The notes beneath the pieces were generated by a model. It was not told the DNA's origin and searched no databases. It saw only the letters and a list, made by a program, of their open reading frames with translations. 64,000 nt of DNA from Alteromonas ponticola (lineage in GTDB: Bacteria > Pseudomonadota > Gammaproteobacteria > Enterobacterales > Alteromonadaceae): assembly GCF_012911815.1 (NCBI RefSeq), contig NZ_JAATNW010000007.1, positions 246,589 to 310,588 of the forward strand. The letters are read 5' to 3'. The stretch's first letter is position 1. The number at the start of each line of letters is the position of its first letter. Shown piece after piece: positions 51,709-61,231 of the stretch. The translations under genes and the position numbers were made by a program.

Positions 51709-51728
51709 GATACTCCAAATGGAGTATC
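51709..51728. promoter_or_regulatory. 20-bp palindrome in the intergenic region before the YkgJ-type gene
   Basis: GATACTCCA-AA-TGGAGTATC, perfect 9-bp arms with a 2-base centre, in a 338-base gap between divergent genes (51594-51931). A second, shorter dyad AGGGT-TG-ACCCT lies at 51741-51752. No T-tract follows, so operator sites are more likely than a terminator. No regulator can be named. Confidence 0.55.
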
Positions 51729-51931
51729 GTGCCTGGAGCAAGGGTTGACCCTGGAACTTTTTCTGTGACATCAAAAACTTTCACTTGCTAAGTCATTCAA
51801 ACTTACCCTAGAATCCGCCGCAATTCAGGCACCTGCCGTAAGGTCTCTCTCTTACTCCCCAAGGCACTTCACTGAAGCACACTTAATTGTTGTTGTTTGA
51901 AGTCATTGTTGAGTAGTGAAACGAGCGTATT

Positions 51932-52534
51932 ATGCAAAGGTTACGCGATTTAGCTGTTGCTGTACTAAACGAGTACCAACTGTTATCCAGTGAGTTTGGT
52001 GGTTATCAACGTCAGACCGATTTAAGTTGTACCAACGGTTGTGGCGCGTGCTGCAACAATCCTCAAGTTGAAGCCTCCGTGTTGGAAATGCTTCCCCTCG
52101 CTTTACATTTGTTTGATACAGGCCAGGCGGAAAGCTACCTGGAGAAGATGAGCGAGTCAGCTGGATTTGCCTGCCAACTGTTTGCACGGCATTCACTTGA
52201 TGGCAGCAAAGGCGCGTGCACTGTGTATGAGTGGCGCCCTGGAATATGCCGTATGTTTGGTGTTGCCGGATACCGCACCAAAACACAGTATCCCACCATT
52301 TCTGTGTGTTCAACGATAAAATCGGCACACCCTGAAAAGTATGCTGCTACATTGATTGCGATCACCTCATCACCGCCGCCAATGCTGGCTAATGGACGTC
52401 AGCGGATAGCTAAGATTGATTATGCGTTAGGCGAATCGCTGTTGCCGATTAATCAGGCACTTTTTTCTGCGTTAGAAAAAGTATTGGTTATGGCAGCATA
52501 CAGTGGCGTTGAAGAAGAAAACGTAGCTGCTTGA
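51932..52534 (+). CDS. YkgJ-family cysteine-cluster protein
   Basis: A 200-residue protein with the metal-binding pattern of the YkgJ/UPF0153 family: CTNGCGACCN (residues 33-42), GFACQLF, GACTVYEWRPGICRMFG. These cysteines probably bind zinc or an Fe-S cluster; some family members assist cofactor or protein modification, but this one is uncharacterised. Divergent from the STAS-like gene across a region with two dyads. Confidence 0.85.
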   Translation: MQRLRDLAVAVLNEYQLLSSEFGGYQRQTDLSCTNGCGACCNNPQVEASVLEMLPLALHLFDTGQAESYLEKMSESAGFACQLFARHSLDGSKGACTVYEWRPGICRMFGVAGYRTKTQYPTISVCSTIKSAHPEKYAATLIAITSSPPPMLANGRQRIAKIDYALGESLLPINQALFSALEKVLVMAAYSGVEEENVAA

Positions 52535-52937
52535 GCATGATTTCGCTACATTTTGCTAATCATTAAAATTAATAATGTCTACTTAAACTATTCGCAAAAT
52601 AGAAGCATTTCGGGGATTTATAACAGTGATTTTGCAGGTTGCATTAGAATTAAACTTGCGTTGCAATCTGCTAGATAAATTTAATGCTAACTTATAATGT
52701 TATGACCATCCAGCCATAGTTTCGTAATAAAATCGATGTGTATTCAGTTCACGCTTTATCGGTAATTTTCAAACCACGAAAAGTAATTAAATAAATACCG
52801 CCACCAATATAAATCATTGTTTTTTATGCAGGGGTTTAAGGTCGCAGACTCAGCGTATAAATGATGTTTGCATAAGTTAAAAATTTACTGCAGTCTGCAT
52901 ATTACATAATAAAATAATAATATAGAGGATGATCCCC
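52535..52937. other. 403-base AT-rich gap before the chemoreceptor gene
   Basis: No supportable gene. It must carry the chemoreceptor promoter; I see neither a sigma-28 site nor a convincing sigma-54 site (GGGGTTTAAGGTCGCA near 52830 has the spacing but poor flanks). A GAGG ribosome-binding site lies just before 52938. Confidence 0.4.
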
Positions 52938-54245
52938 ATGTGGTTCTCCCGCAGCAATTCGACATATGACTCATTGGATATCCGCGTTAAAAACGAAGAT
53001 ACGAATGAACTTAAAGCAATAAAAAATAATATGGCATTTATTGAGTTTTCACCAGAAGGTGAAATTCTTTCGGTTAACCCGTTATTTTGCGAAACTATGT
53101 CAATCAAGGAGAATGACATAATAGGAAAACATCATCGTCTTTTTTGCGATAAAAGTTATACCGCTTCTCTTGCTTATCAAAAGTTTTGGACTGATATTGC
53201 AAATGGACAATCCAAGTCAGGCACCTTTAAGCGTATAAAAGGGAACGGCGAGACAATATGGTTACAAGCAACCTATTTTCCTGTTCTTGATAACAATGGT
53301 GTTGTTGAGAAAGCGATTAAAATAGCCTCGGATGTGACCGCAGAGACGCGGGTCAAAGATGAAGCCAAAGCAATCTATGATGCTGTTGATAGAAGTATGG
53401 CAATTATCCGCTTTAAACCAGATGGGCATATTATTGGGGCTAACAAAAACTTCCTGGATACCGTCGGCTATTCGTTAAATGAAATCATAGGCAAGCACCA
53501 TAGAATGTTTTGCTACGACAATTTTTACCAAGATAACCCCAACTTTTGGCGGCAGCTTGCAAATGGCGAATTCTCATCTGGTCAGTTCCATCGCAGAGGT
53601 AAAAATGTCCAGAATATTTATTTGGAGGCCACTTATAATCCCATTTTTGACGATACGGGCAAAGTGATAGAAGTAATTAAACTTGCAACTGACATTACGC
53701 TGAAAGTAAATCAATCAACCAATATTAGTGAAGTCTCAAAAAAGGCAGCCCAATCCTCACAAACCACATCAGAAAAAATTTCATATTGTGAAGAATTGTT
53801 AGCAACAACAATGAAGGCCACTCAAGATTCTGTTAAACAAATTGACGACGTTAAAGCCCTATCCACTTCACTTAGTCAGCAATCAACCGCAATCGGCGAT
53901 ATCATCACGACTATCAATAGTGTGGCAGACCAAACTAATCTATTAGCTTTAAATGCAGCCATTGAAGCAGCTAGAGCCGGTGAGCACGGCAGAGGTTTTG
54001 CCGTTGTTGCCGAGGAAGTAAGAGATCTATCTAAACGAACTTCTCATTCAACTGATGAAATAACCTCCCTTATTTCAACTACACAAAAAATTGCCAGTAA
54101 TATTGCCCAGGTAATTAATGAAGTGGAATCATCCAGCGAACGCTCAAACGAAAATATTGCTCGCGTTGGAGAAATTGTTTCAGAATTAAAGTCAAATGCC
54201 AATAATACTGTTAAATTAATCCAGCAAGTATTAACAGAAGAATAG
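52938..54245 (+). CDS. Soluble PAS-PAS methyl-accepting chemoreceptor, BdlA-like
   Basis: A 435-residue cytoplasmic chemoreceptor with no membrane helix: PAS 1 (~25-135, [17 protein letters not shown]), PAS 2 (~145-260, [17 protein letters not shown]), then an MCP signalling domain with the conserved hairpin tip ([25 protein letters not shown]). This order and size match Pseudomonas BdlA, which controls biofilm dispersal. Both PAS domains share the GKHHR(L/M)FC motif, probably a flavin- or haem-type pocket in Aer-like proteins. ATG 52938 is chosen for its GAGG site; a start 9 bases earlier lacks one. Confidence 0.9.
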   Translation: MWFSRSNSTYDSLDIRVKNEDTNELKAIKNNMAFIEFSPEGEILSVNPLFCETMSIKENDIIGKHHRLFCDKSYTASLAYQKFWTDIANGQSKSGTFKRIKGNGETIWLQATYFPVLDNNGVVEKAIKIASDVTAETRVKDEAKAIYDAVDRSMAIIRFKPDGHIIGANKNFLDTVGYSLNEIIGKHHRMFCYDNFYQDNPNFWRQLANGEFSSGQFHRRGKNVQNIYLEATYNPIFDDTGKVIEVIKLATDITLKVNQSTNISEVSKKAAQSSQTTSEKISYCEELLATTMKATQDSVKQIDDVKALSTSLSQQSTAIGDIITTINSVADQTNLLALNAAIEAARAGEHGRGFAVVAEEVRDLSKRTSHSTDEITSLISTTQKIASNIAQVINEVESSSERSNENIARVGEIVSELKSNANNTVKLIQQVLTEE

Positions 54246-54259
54246 TAAATTTATTCCGT

Positions 54260-54297
54260 ATATAACTGCCTAAGTGTGATATAACTGCCTAAGCTTC
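54260..54297 (+). repeat. 19-bp tandem duplication
   Basis: ATATAACTGCCTAAG occurs at 54260-54274 and 54279-54293, period 19 bases, just after the chemoreceptor stop codon. Probably a small slippage duplication in non-coding DNA. Confidence 0.85.
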
Positions 54298-54477
54298 GAC
54301 ATGGATTGACATTTTATGTCGACTGCCAAGCCCGAATGATTTTACGATTAAACATTATAACGAGCAATGGATACCGCATATTGTTGGCATTAATGATTTA
54401 AGTATCACCGCTCTTTAAAGGGAGGTGATATTTCAATTAAAAAGGGTTGAGCTTAAGCCAATATCAGTCATAGCCGA

Positions 54478-55524
54478 CTATTTAGCTAGAGATCTTTGAG
54501 CGTCCATACCCATCGCCAATACAAAAGGATCTGATTGCTGGCGCTCGATAAAATCCTGTTTGTTTGCGATGCCTTGCCAATGATGCGCCACCAGGCATTG
54601 TCCGGTCGCTCCTCCCAGCGTTGCACCGGGACCTAAAATAATCAGTTTATCCGGTGCAAACTCTTTGAGCGCAACTTCTATCGCTGTCGAAAAATAATAG
54701 GGTGATACCACCTGCGTACCCAGCGTGTAGTCCCAGAGTGCCCGTGAATTCGTTGAATGAGGTTGCCAGATGCGGCCCTCTCCATCAATAAGGGGTAACG
54801 ACGGGTTGGTAAACATCGCTGCAGACAGTTCGCTTCTTGCTCTTTGTGAAATAGCGTTTAAAAGGGGTGTATGAAAAGCGGCATGATTAAACAGTCGCAT
54901 CGGGTAAGTATCATCGATGCGTGGCAAGCGCTGTTGGGCTAACGCCATGCCCTCTTCATTACCACCTAATACGGCATAGCCCCCAAGCATAATAGACAAG
55001 TAAAGTTCGGTAGCTGCACCAGTTGCGTTTGCCTCTTCGAGCAGGGCTGAAACTTGTTGCGCCTTTTTTGCATCATACTGCCAGTGAGCGTCGGTGACGG
55101 GATAAATTAATTGCCCACCAATCACCCCATCCTTCATCATTGAGCCCATGGTGTTGATGAGTAAGGCGGCCTCCTTTGTCGTTAGCGCCTGGGCTACAGC
55201 AAGGGCAATATACCAGCCCATGGAATTTCCGGTTACCGCTACAATATCGTATTTTTCACGGCTGATGTCGGCGAAATCCGCCGCCGCACAGGCGTAAATT
55301 AACGAAGATGCATTTTCACCTGCGGTGTGGATGGACAAAGTGTACTTATCCATGCTGTCAAGTGCAGAAACCGTAACCTGGTTCTGCTGAAGACGCTGAG
55401 CGTCAATGATCTCAATGAGATCGGTTTTATCCCGGTGATGACGATTCAGATAACCCAGTTCAGTTTTATTATAGGTACCGCGGCCGGGGCAGATCACCAC
55501 TGCGCGCTGTCTGGTATGACTCAC
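54478..55524 (-). CDS. FabD-like acyltransferase lacking the malonate-binding arginine
   Basis: A 348-residue protein of the malonyl-CoA:ACP transacylase fold: nucleophile elbow GNSMG (S101) and catalytic H218 (AAFHTPLL) are present. In FabD the segment LRGKxMQEAV supplies the arginine that binds the malonyl carboxylate; the equivalent here is INTMGSMMKDGV, so that Arg is absent and a monocarboxylic acyl group is likely. It starts 9 bases after the fused E1 dehydrogenase gene and probably handles its acyl product. Exact substrate unknown. Confidence 0.82.
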   Translation of the reverse strand: MSHTRQRAVVICPGRGTYNKTELGYLNRHHRDKTDLIEIIDAQRLQQNQVTVSALDSMDKYTLSIHTAGENASSLIYACAAADFADISREKYDIVAVTGNSMGWYIALAVAQALTTKEAALLINTMGSMMKDGVIGGQLIYPVTDAHWQYDAKKAQQVSALLEEANATGAATELYLSIMLGGYAVLGGNEEGMALAQQRLPRIDDTYPMRLFNHAAFHTPLLNAISQRARSELSAAMFTNPSLPLIDGEGRIWQPHSTNSRALWDYTLGTQVVSPYYFSTAIEVALKEFAPDKLIILGPGATLGGATGQCLVAHHWQGIANKQDFIERQQSDPFVLAMGMDAQRSLAK

Positions 55525-55533
55525 TGACTACTC

Positions 55534-57774
55534 CTAACCTACCGAACGCAAACCGGGACGCTTTGTTGTCATGGCTATGCCACGCTCAACGATGTGCTCA
55601 ACTTTTGGCAATACTTCATAACATGCTGTTCCCAGTGGAATAAAACAGTCCTCTGCGGTAATTCGTTGGACATCAGGTAAAGTGGCCGTGTCAGCAGACG
55701 ATTCGACGATCAACGTGGTAATGGCTTCACTGATCGAGCCCGTTTTACGGCATTCATCGACAATTAGAATGTTTCTCTGGCCTTTAATCTGTTTAAGAAT
55801 CGCGGATTCATTTAGTGGCGCTAGCCAGCGCAAATCGATGATCGTTGTCTTCACCCCTTTCTCTGCCAGTGTTTTCTCGGCTTGCCGACTTAAATAATAG
55901 CCATTGCCATAGGTTATGATGCACAGATCGTCACCCTCGCCATAAACACCCGGTTCGCCAAACTCAATTGGTGTTGCCTGGTCCGGCGGCGCATAATCAA
56001 ATGACCATAAATTATCGCCTTCCTCATGCAGATCTTTTTTCATGTAAAGCGCGATGGGCTCCAGAAAAATGACGACTCGTTGTTGTTCCTGAGCAAGCCT
56101 GACACTGGTTCGCATCATTTCTACCGCATCCGCGCCATTGGAAGGGCAAGCTAAAATCACGCCCGGTATATCACGGAACACAGCGAACGAATTGTCGTTA
56201 TGAAAATGCCCGCCAAAACCCCGTTGATAGGCAAGCCCGGCAATACGAATTACCATAGGGTTGGTAAATTGACCGTTTGAGAAAAACGGTAAGGTGGCGG
56301 CTTCTCCCCGTATCTGATCTTCGGCATTATGCACATACGCTAAAAACTGAATTTCCGGAATAGGAATATAACCGTTATGCGCAAGGCCAATCGCCATACC
56401 CAGAATCGACTGCTCATCCAACAAAGTATCAATGACCCGACGAGGGCCGAATTTATCCAACAATTTGGTGGTAACGTTGTAAACACCGCCCTTTCTGCCA
56501 ACGTCTTCACCAAATAAAACCGTATTCTCATAGCTGGCCATGATATCCAGCAGCGCCCAGTTCAAAAGCTTAGCCATGTGTTGTTTTTTGGGTAGATTGT
56601 GCTTTTCGTGAGAGAACAACACGTTGCGCTGTTCACTGGAAATAGCAACAGCAGAAGCAGGCTGATAGCGATCGGGTATCAGGCTTCGCTTCACCTCTGC
56701 CGCATTGTTCAGTCTGGGTCTTTTGGCCGCTTCAACACTTATCCGCTCGACCCGGCTGGCTACATCCTGATAAAGCGCGACAATTTCATTTGCGGATAAC
56801 GCTTGCGCTTCAATTAACAGGCGCGCTGTATGTAACAACGGATCCTGCGCTTCAATATCGTTGATTTGTTCTTCACTGCGGTAAACAAACTCGGCGTCTG
56901 AGCCTGCATGGCCCAATAATCGAACTGTGCGCATGTGTAAAAAGACGGGTTTGTGGTGCTTGCGTGCCAGATGCATTGCGAGTACGGTTTTATTATAGGT
57001 ATCTAGTACATTTAAACCGTCACACTGTATGTACTCCAACCCTGCACGTCCTTCGAAATTCGCCTGAATCCACCCTTTGGGGGTTGCCGTTGAAATTCCT
57101 ATGCCGTTATCTTCGCATAAAAACACGATGGGTAATGGTACCGATTGAAATGCTGCCCAGGCAGCGGCATTAAACGCCCCCTGCGCAGTAGAGTGATTGG
57201 CAGAAGCATCCCCAAAGTTGCATAACACCACCCCATCCTGCGGTATCACATAAGGCGCTGGGACTTTGCGCGACAGGGTCACTGAAAAAGCGGCCCCCAC
57301 CGCTTTGGGTAGGTGCGAGGCGATAGTGCTGGTTTGGGGTGGGATAAATAAATCTTTGCTGCCCAACACTTTGTGTCTTCCTCCCGACACCGGGTCTTCA
57401 GCTGAAGCACTGAAACTGAGCAACATGTCGTACAAAGGGGTTTGACCGGGCTTTTGCTTGCTGCGCTGAATAACAAAGGCGCCACTTCTATAGTGTAAAA
57501 AAGCCATATCAGTAGGTCGCATCGCCAATGCCACGGCGGCATTTCCCTCGTGACCGGCACTGCCAATCGTATAAAAGCTATTGCCATCCTTTTGCATTAA
57601 TCTGGAGCGTAAATCAAGGTGCCGACTCATTACTTGTGATTCAAACAAGTCAATCAGCTGCTCTTTAGATAAGCCGACGTCGGAGGCCGTTAAATTGATG
57701 GCTGAGGTTGGAAAGGTCTGGTTTACCACTGCATCAATAAACTGTTGATCAAGCCGGGCATTACGATCTTGCAT
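55534..57774 (-). CDS. Fused alpha-beta E1 subunit of a 2-oxoacid dehydrogenase
   Basis: A 746-residue thiamine-diphosphate enzyme with E1-alpha (~60-370, NFGDASANHSTAQGAFN forming the GDx25N-type motif) and E1-beta (~400-740, LFGEDVGRKGGVYNVT, IDTLLDEQSILGMAIGLA, HNDNSFAVFRDIPGV) in one chain, as in some branched-chain-type dehydrogenases. ATG 57774 is chosen for its AAGGA site; the frame is open 75 bases further. No E2 or E3 gene is adjacent. The gene lies between gcdH and a FabD-like acyltransferase, suggesting oxidative decarboxylation of a 2-oxoacid such as 2-oxoadipate; this is inference. Confidence 0.88.
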   Translation of the reverse strand: MQDRNARLDQQFIDAVVNQTFPTSAINLTASDVGLSKEQLIDLFESQVMSRHLDLRSRLMQKDGNSFYTIGSAGHEGNAAVALAMRPTDMAFLHYRSGAFVIQRSKQKPGQTPLYDMLLSFSASAEDPVSGGRHKVLGSKDLFIPPQTSTIASHLPKAVGAAFSVTLSRKVPAPYVIPQDGVVLCNFGDASANHSTAQGAFNAAAWAAFQSVPLPIVFLCEDNGIGISTATPKGWIQANFEGRAGLEYIQCDGLNVLDTYNKTVLAMHLARKHHKPVFLHMRTVRLLGHAGSDAEFVYRSEEQINDIEAQDPLLHTARLLIEAQALSANEIVALYQDVASRVERISVEAAKRPRLNNAAEVKRSLIPDRYQPASAVAISSEQRNVLFSHEKHNLPKKQHMAKLLNWALLDIMASYENTVLFGEDVGRKGGVYNVTTKLLDKFGPRRVIDTLLDEQSILGMAIGLAHNGYIPIPEIQFLAYVHNAEDQIRGEAATLPFFSNGQFTNPMVIRIAGLAYQRGFGGHFHNDNSFAVFRDIPGVILACPSNGADAVEMMRTSVRLAQEQQRVVIFLEPIALYMKKDLHEEGDNLWSFDYAPPDQATPIEFGEPGVYGEGDDLCIITYGNGYYLSRQAEKTLAEKGVKTTIIDLRWLAPLNESAILKQIKGQRNILIVDECRKTGSISEAITTLIVESSADTATLPDVQRITAEDCFIPLGTACYEVLPKVEHIVERGIAMTTKRPGLRSVG

Positions 57775-57810
57775 AGCTTTTTCCTTGCTCCTGAGATTAG
57801 GTAGCAGGCT

Positions 57811-57839
57811 GCTTACGCTCGAAGGGAGAGAGCGTAAGC
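57811..57839 (-). promoter_or_regulatory. Intercistronic hairpin between gcdH and the E1 gene
   Basis: GCTTACGCTC / GAGCGTAAGC, perfect 10-bp arms, 9-base loop, in the 75-base gap. No T-tract, so it more likely stabilises or processes the operon mRNA than ends it. Confidence 0.55.
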
Positions 57840-57849
57840 TTTCAGTCAA

Positions 57850-59034
57850 TTAAACTGAAAACGCCTGCAATCCAGTTTGGGCGCGGCCCAAAATTAACGC
57901 GTGCACGTCGTGCGTGCCCTCGTAAGTATTAACCGCTTCCAGGTTCATTACATGCCTGATCACATGGTATTCATCAGCAATACCATTACCGCCATGCATG
58001 TCGCGGGCAATTCGTGCTATTTCCAGTGCCTTACCACACGAATTACGCTTAATTAAACTTATTGCCTCGGGTGCCAAAAGGTTCTCATCCATCAAGCGTC
58101 CGGCCTGAACGCATGCCATCAGACCTATGGTGATCTCTGTCTGCATATCGGCCAGCTTTTTCTGCACCAGTTGGGTCGCTGCCAGCGGCCTACCGAACTG
58201 CTTTCTGTCCAGACAATACTGACGGGCTGCATGCCAACAAAACTCCGCTGCGCCAAGAGCACCCCAGGCGATCCCATAACGAGCTTTATTCAGACAGCCA
58301 AAAGGGCCTTTTAATCCGGTTACCTCTGGAAACATGTTTGCTTGCGGGACAAAAACGTTATCCATCACAATTTCGCCGGTAATCGATGCGCGCAAAGAAA
58401 ATTTACCGTCGATTTTAGGGGCGCTCAAACCCTTCATCCCTTTTTCCAGCACAAAACCGCGGATCACCCCATCAAGCTTTGCCCACACCACGAACACATC
58501 GGCAATAGGTGAATTAGTGATCCACATCTTACTGCCGGTTAAGGTAAAACCGCCATCGACTTTAGTGGCACGGGTTGTCATGCTTGCCGGGTCAGAGCCG
58601 GAGTCAGGTTCTGTGAGGCCGAAACAACCTACCCACTCACCGGTTGCCAGTTTAGGTAAGTAACGCTTGCGCTGTTCCTCAGTGCCATAGGTGTAGATGG
58701 GGTACATTACCAATGACGACTGCACACTCATCGCGCTGCGGTAGCCACTATCCACACGCTCAACTTCCCGTGCAATCAGACCATAGGCAACATTGTTAAC
58801 ATCAGAACAACCGTATTCTGCGGGTAAGGTGCATCCCAAAAGGCCCAGCTCGCCCATTTCATTCATTATTTCGCGATCAAAATGTTCGTGACGGTTTGCT
58901 TCTAACACCCGGGTCATCAGTCTTTCCTGACAGAATTGATGGGCGCTGTCGCGCATCATGCGTTCATCTTCGGTCAATATGGAGTCCATTGACAATGGGT
59001 CTTGCCAATTAAATTCGGGTTTAGCTGATGACAT
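57850..59034 (-). CDS. gcdH: Acyl-CoA dehydrogenase, glutaryl-CoA dehydrogenase type
   Basis: A 394-residue FAD enzyme converting glutaryl-CoA to crotonyl-CoA with CO2 release. The family signatures [16 protein letters not shown] and [17 protein letters not shown] are clear; the catalytic Glu lies in [15 protein letters not shown], and the YEGT segment plus the [15 protein letters not shown] stretch are typical of GcdH rather than of short-chain dehydrogenases. ATG 59034 gives the normal N-terminus. A divergent LysR gene and an operator dyad lie upstream, the usual GcdH-GcdR arrangement. Confidence 0.93.
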   Translation of the reverse strand: MSSAKPEFNWQDPLSMDSILTEDERMMRDSAHQFCQERLMTRVLEANRHEHFDREIMNEMGELGLLGCTLPAEYGCSDVNNVAYGLIAREVERVDSGYRSAMSVQSSLVMYPIYTYGTEEQRKRYLPKLATGEWVGCFGLTEPDSGSDPASMTTRATKVDGGFTLTGSKMWITNSPIADVFVVWAKLDGVIRGFVLEKGMKGLSAPKIDGKFSLRASITGEIVMDNVFVPQANMFPEVTGLKGPFGCLNKARYGIAWGALGAAEFCWHAARQYCLDRKQFGRPLAATQLVQKKLADMQTEITIGLMACVQAGRLMDENLLAPEAISLIKRNSCGKALEIARIARDMHGGNGIADEYHVIRHVMNLEAVNTYEGTHDVHALILGRAQTGLQAFSV

Positions 59035-59067
59035 AATGTTACCTAACGGATAGAAGTTAATTGTCAG

Positions 59068-59092
59068 TTTTAACATGATTTAAATGTTAAAA
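59068..59092. promoter_or_regulatory. LysR-type operator between gcdH and its divergent regulator
   Basis: TTTTAACAT-GATTTAA-ATGTTAAAA, perfect 9-bp arms around a 7-base centre. It contains the T-N11-A core of LysR-type boxes and lies midway between the divergent starts (59034 and 59162). Confidence 0.72.
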
Positions 59093-59161
59093 AAATGATA
59101 ATAGCGGTTATACTGATACAGGAATAATATTAATTATCTTTATTTATTATAGTTTTTATCT

Positions 59162-59986
59162 ATGGATTTGAGAAATCTCCAATACTTCGTTTCTGTCTAC
59201 GAAACCGGCAGTTTTAGTGCAGCCTCAAAACGTCAGTACATCGCACAGCCGTCAATTTCTGCGGCAATAAAACTGCTCGAAGAAAGCCTTTCCAAACCTC
59301 TATTTTTGCGCTATCCGCGTGGAGTACGCCCTACTGAAGCCGGTCATCAGCTTTATCCATTGGCGCAACAGCTGTTGGGACAGGCCGCCGCGATAAAGTA
59401 TTTGCTTAAGGAAGAAAATCCAAAACAACCCTTCAGGCTAGGCTTAATCAAAGGGTTGGGTGTTGCCCGCACCAGCGATGTGCTGAAACGATTTACTTCC
59501 AGAGTGGAGGCGCTGGAGTTAACGTTGGTACCTCCAGAGGAAAAATGTGACGCACGTATCATCAATCACGAACTACTCAATGCGAACGAAATCTTTGTAC
59601 CCATGTGGCAGGATGACTTCAGATGGGTTATGCCAATGGACCACCCATTAAGTTTGAAAGATGAGATAGCAATAGCCGATCTGGCAAATGTGGCGTTTAT
59701 TCAGCGAGAGCCTTGCGAGGGCTGGAATTTCCTTCGCGATAAACTCAGTCAGGCGCACGTTTTATTAGATGTCAGAGCACGCATACAAACTATCGATTAC
59801 GCCATCGGGTTGGTGAAAGCTGGGGTAGGCTGCGCGTTTATTCCTATACCCGAAAATGCAGACTACCTTAATGACGTAGTATGTCGTTCGGTACAAAATG
59901 TATCCCTGACTCGCCACATCGGGCTTGCTTACAGTCAGCATACCACCGTGGTCGATACGCTGGTACAGTTAGTGAACGAAAGATAA
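59162..59986 (+). CDS. LysR-family regulator, probable activator of gcdH operon
   Basis: A 274-residue LysR protein with the winged helix MDLRNLQYFVSVYETGSFSAASKRQYIAQPSISAAIKLLEE and a short effector domain. It is divergent from gcdH, with a palindromic operator between them, as for GcdR of Pseudomonas, which responds to glutarate. The effector here is inferred only from this arrangement. Confidence 0.85.
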   Translation: MDLRNLQYFVSVYETGSFSAASKRQYIAQPSISAAIKLLEESLSKPLFLRYPRGVRPTEAGHQLYPLAQQLLGQAAAIKYLLKEENPKQPFRLGLIKGLGVARTSDVLKRFTSRVEALELTLVPPEEKCDARIINHELLNANEIFVPMWQDDFRWVMPMDHPLSLKDEIAIADLANVAFIQREPCEGWNFLRDKLSQAHVLLDVRARIQTIDYAIGLVKAGVGCAFIPIPENADYLNDVVCRSVQNVSLTRHIGLAYSQHTTVVDTLVQLVNER

Positions 59987-59995
59987 AGCCACACT

Positions 59996-60022
59996 CTCTC
60001 TGAGAAAAACCCCTCAGAGAGT
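59996..60022. terminator. Hairpin between convergent LysR and DUF3718 genes
   Basis: CTCTCTGAG / CTCAGAGAG, perfect 9-bp arms, 9-base loop, 10 bases after the LysR stop. No clear T-tract on either side, so termination is likely but not certain. Confidence 0.45.
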
Positions 60023-60073
60023 AGCGCGCTAACAGATAATCAGCTCAGAGGCTGATGCAAATACAATATCGAT

Positions 60074-60472
60074 TTACCTTGAAGTCTGGGTAAAGGTTAC
60101 CGAAATATCTTCTGGCACAGTGCGACTTGCATTTAAATCTCTAATCTCAATGGAAGTAGGAACGACATAACGGTCCAGGACGCGCAGCGTATCTGTCGCA
60201 CCATAGTATTCAGTAAATGCTGACAGCGTCATACCATTACATATCAGCCCTTCCCCTAACATTTTGTAGGCAGGAGCGACGATTTTACTGTTAATTGAAA
60301 ACTTGGCGACAGAACGACGTAACCCCAAACGGTCATTCTCGGCAGAGGTACGGCATACTGAAACCAGATCTTCTTCTAAAGACGCAGGATAGCTTTCAGC
60401 GAACGCGACACTTGCAACCATTGATAGGGAAATTGCAGAAAAACACACAGGTAAAATATTTCTATATCGCAT
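60074..60472 (-). CDS. Secreted DUF3718 protein
   Basis: A 132-residue exported protein: signal peptide to about residue 25 (VASVAFAES), then a compact domain with two cysteines (VSVCRTSAENDRLGLRRSV and GLICNGMTLSAFTEYYGATDT) that match the DUF3718 pattern and could form a disulfide. Function unknown; frequent in Shewanella and Alteromonas. Single gene with an upstream AAGGA-type site. Confidence 0.8.
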   Translation of the reverse strand: MRYRNILPVCFSAISLSMVASVAFAESYPASLEEDLVSVCRTSAENDRLGLRRSVAKFSINSKIVAPAYKMLGEGLICNGMTLSAFTEYYGATDTLRVLDRYVVPTSIEIRDLNASRTVPEDISVTFTQTSR

Positions 60473-60694
60473 GATTTTTTTCCTTCTTTTTAAAAGGGAA
60501 GAACCAATTGTGGTTCAGTCCCCATAAGTCTAAGAAAGAAACCAAAAACAGACGCTGAAGAAGCCATGAAATATCTCTGAAACATTAATCGGAGCCTGTT
60601 TCAGCCGTTTACTACAAACAGACTAATTCTTACGACGAACGCATCATTGAGCGGTCATGTTTTCAACTAAAATTTCATATGTGATTCTTTAAAA

Positions 60695-61072
60695 ATGGCC
60701 AGGATAATGAGCGCCGTGCCACTGACATTCGCCCCCCCTACCCGTACTCTCAGTAACATCTATGGAGACAAGGTCGTATTGTCTGCGCAGTGTGCAGCAC
60801 TTCTATCCCTGCTGCTTGAAGACAATTGCGCTGTAGTCACCCGAAGTGAAATTAGAAGGCGTATCTGGAACCACGGCGTAGTCAGCGAAGACAGACTAAA
60901 CCACCTTATTTGTCGACTAAGAAAGGAGATGAATGCGCTTCCTGGCGAGTGCGCATGGCAAATTGAAACCATTCCCAAACTTGGATATCAATTAAAAATT
61001 AATGAGAAATCTGTCACTACATTGAATTATTGGGTGCATCGCTGCAGAGCCTGGTTTAGTGACCTACATTAA
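60695..61072 (+). CDS. OmpR/ToxR-type winged-helix DNA-binding protein
   Basis: A 125-residue protein whose main part (~15-105) is a C-terminal-type winged helix: LSAQCAALLSLLLEDNCAVVTRSEIRRRIW, then VVSEDRLNHLICRLRKEMN (recognition helix) and WQIETIPKLGYQL (wing). No receiver domain and no clear membrane helix, so it is either a stand-alone regulator or a shortened ToxR/CadC-type protein. ATG at 60695 has no good ribosome-binding site; 60707 is an alternative. It is 160 bases before the M28 peptidase gene; regulation of it is possible. Confidence 0.78.
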   Translation: MARIMSAVPLTFAPPTRTLSNIYGDKVVLSAQCAALLSLLLEDNCAVVTRSEIRRRIWNHGVVSEDRLNHLICRLRKEMNALPGECAWQIETIPKLGYQLKINEKSVTTLNYWVHRCRAWFSDLH

Positions 61073-61231
61073 CTGAGTGGTTAAATTGAAACCCACGCTT
61101 GTCATCGCAAATATTGGCCATTTAAGAGAATCCATCCTTTTATGCCACTTATGTACTAAGTTAGTATCCGTATCAGTTACATTGTTATGTATCACTAAAC
61201 GACAAATAATCATCACCAAATTGAGGATCCC

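Noticed and set aside
51930..52328. 132-residue minus-strand frame over the YkgJ-type gene
   Set aside because: Low-complexity antisense shadow; the cysteine motif of the plus-strand gene is diagnostic.
52822..52850. Sigma-54 promoter before the chemoreceptor gene (GGGGTTTAAGGTCGCA)
   Set aside because: Spacing fits GG-N10-GC but flanking positions match poorly; could be chance.
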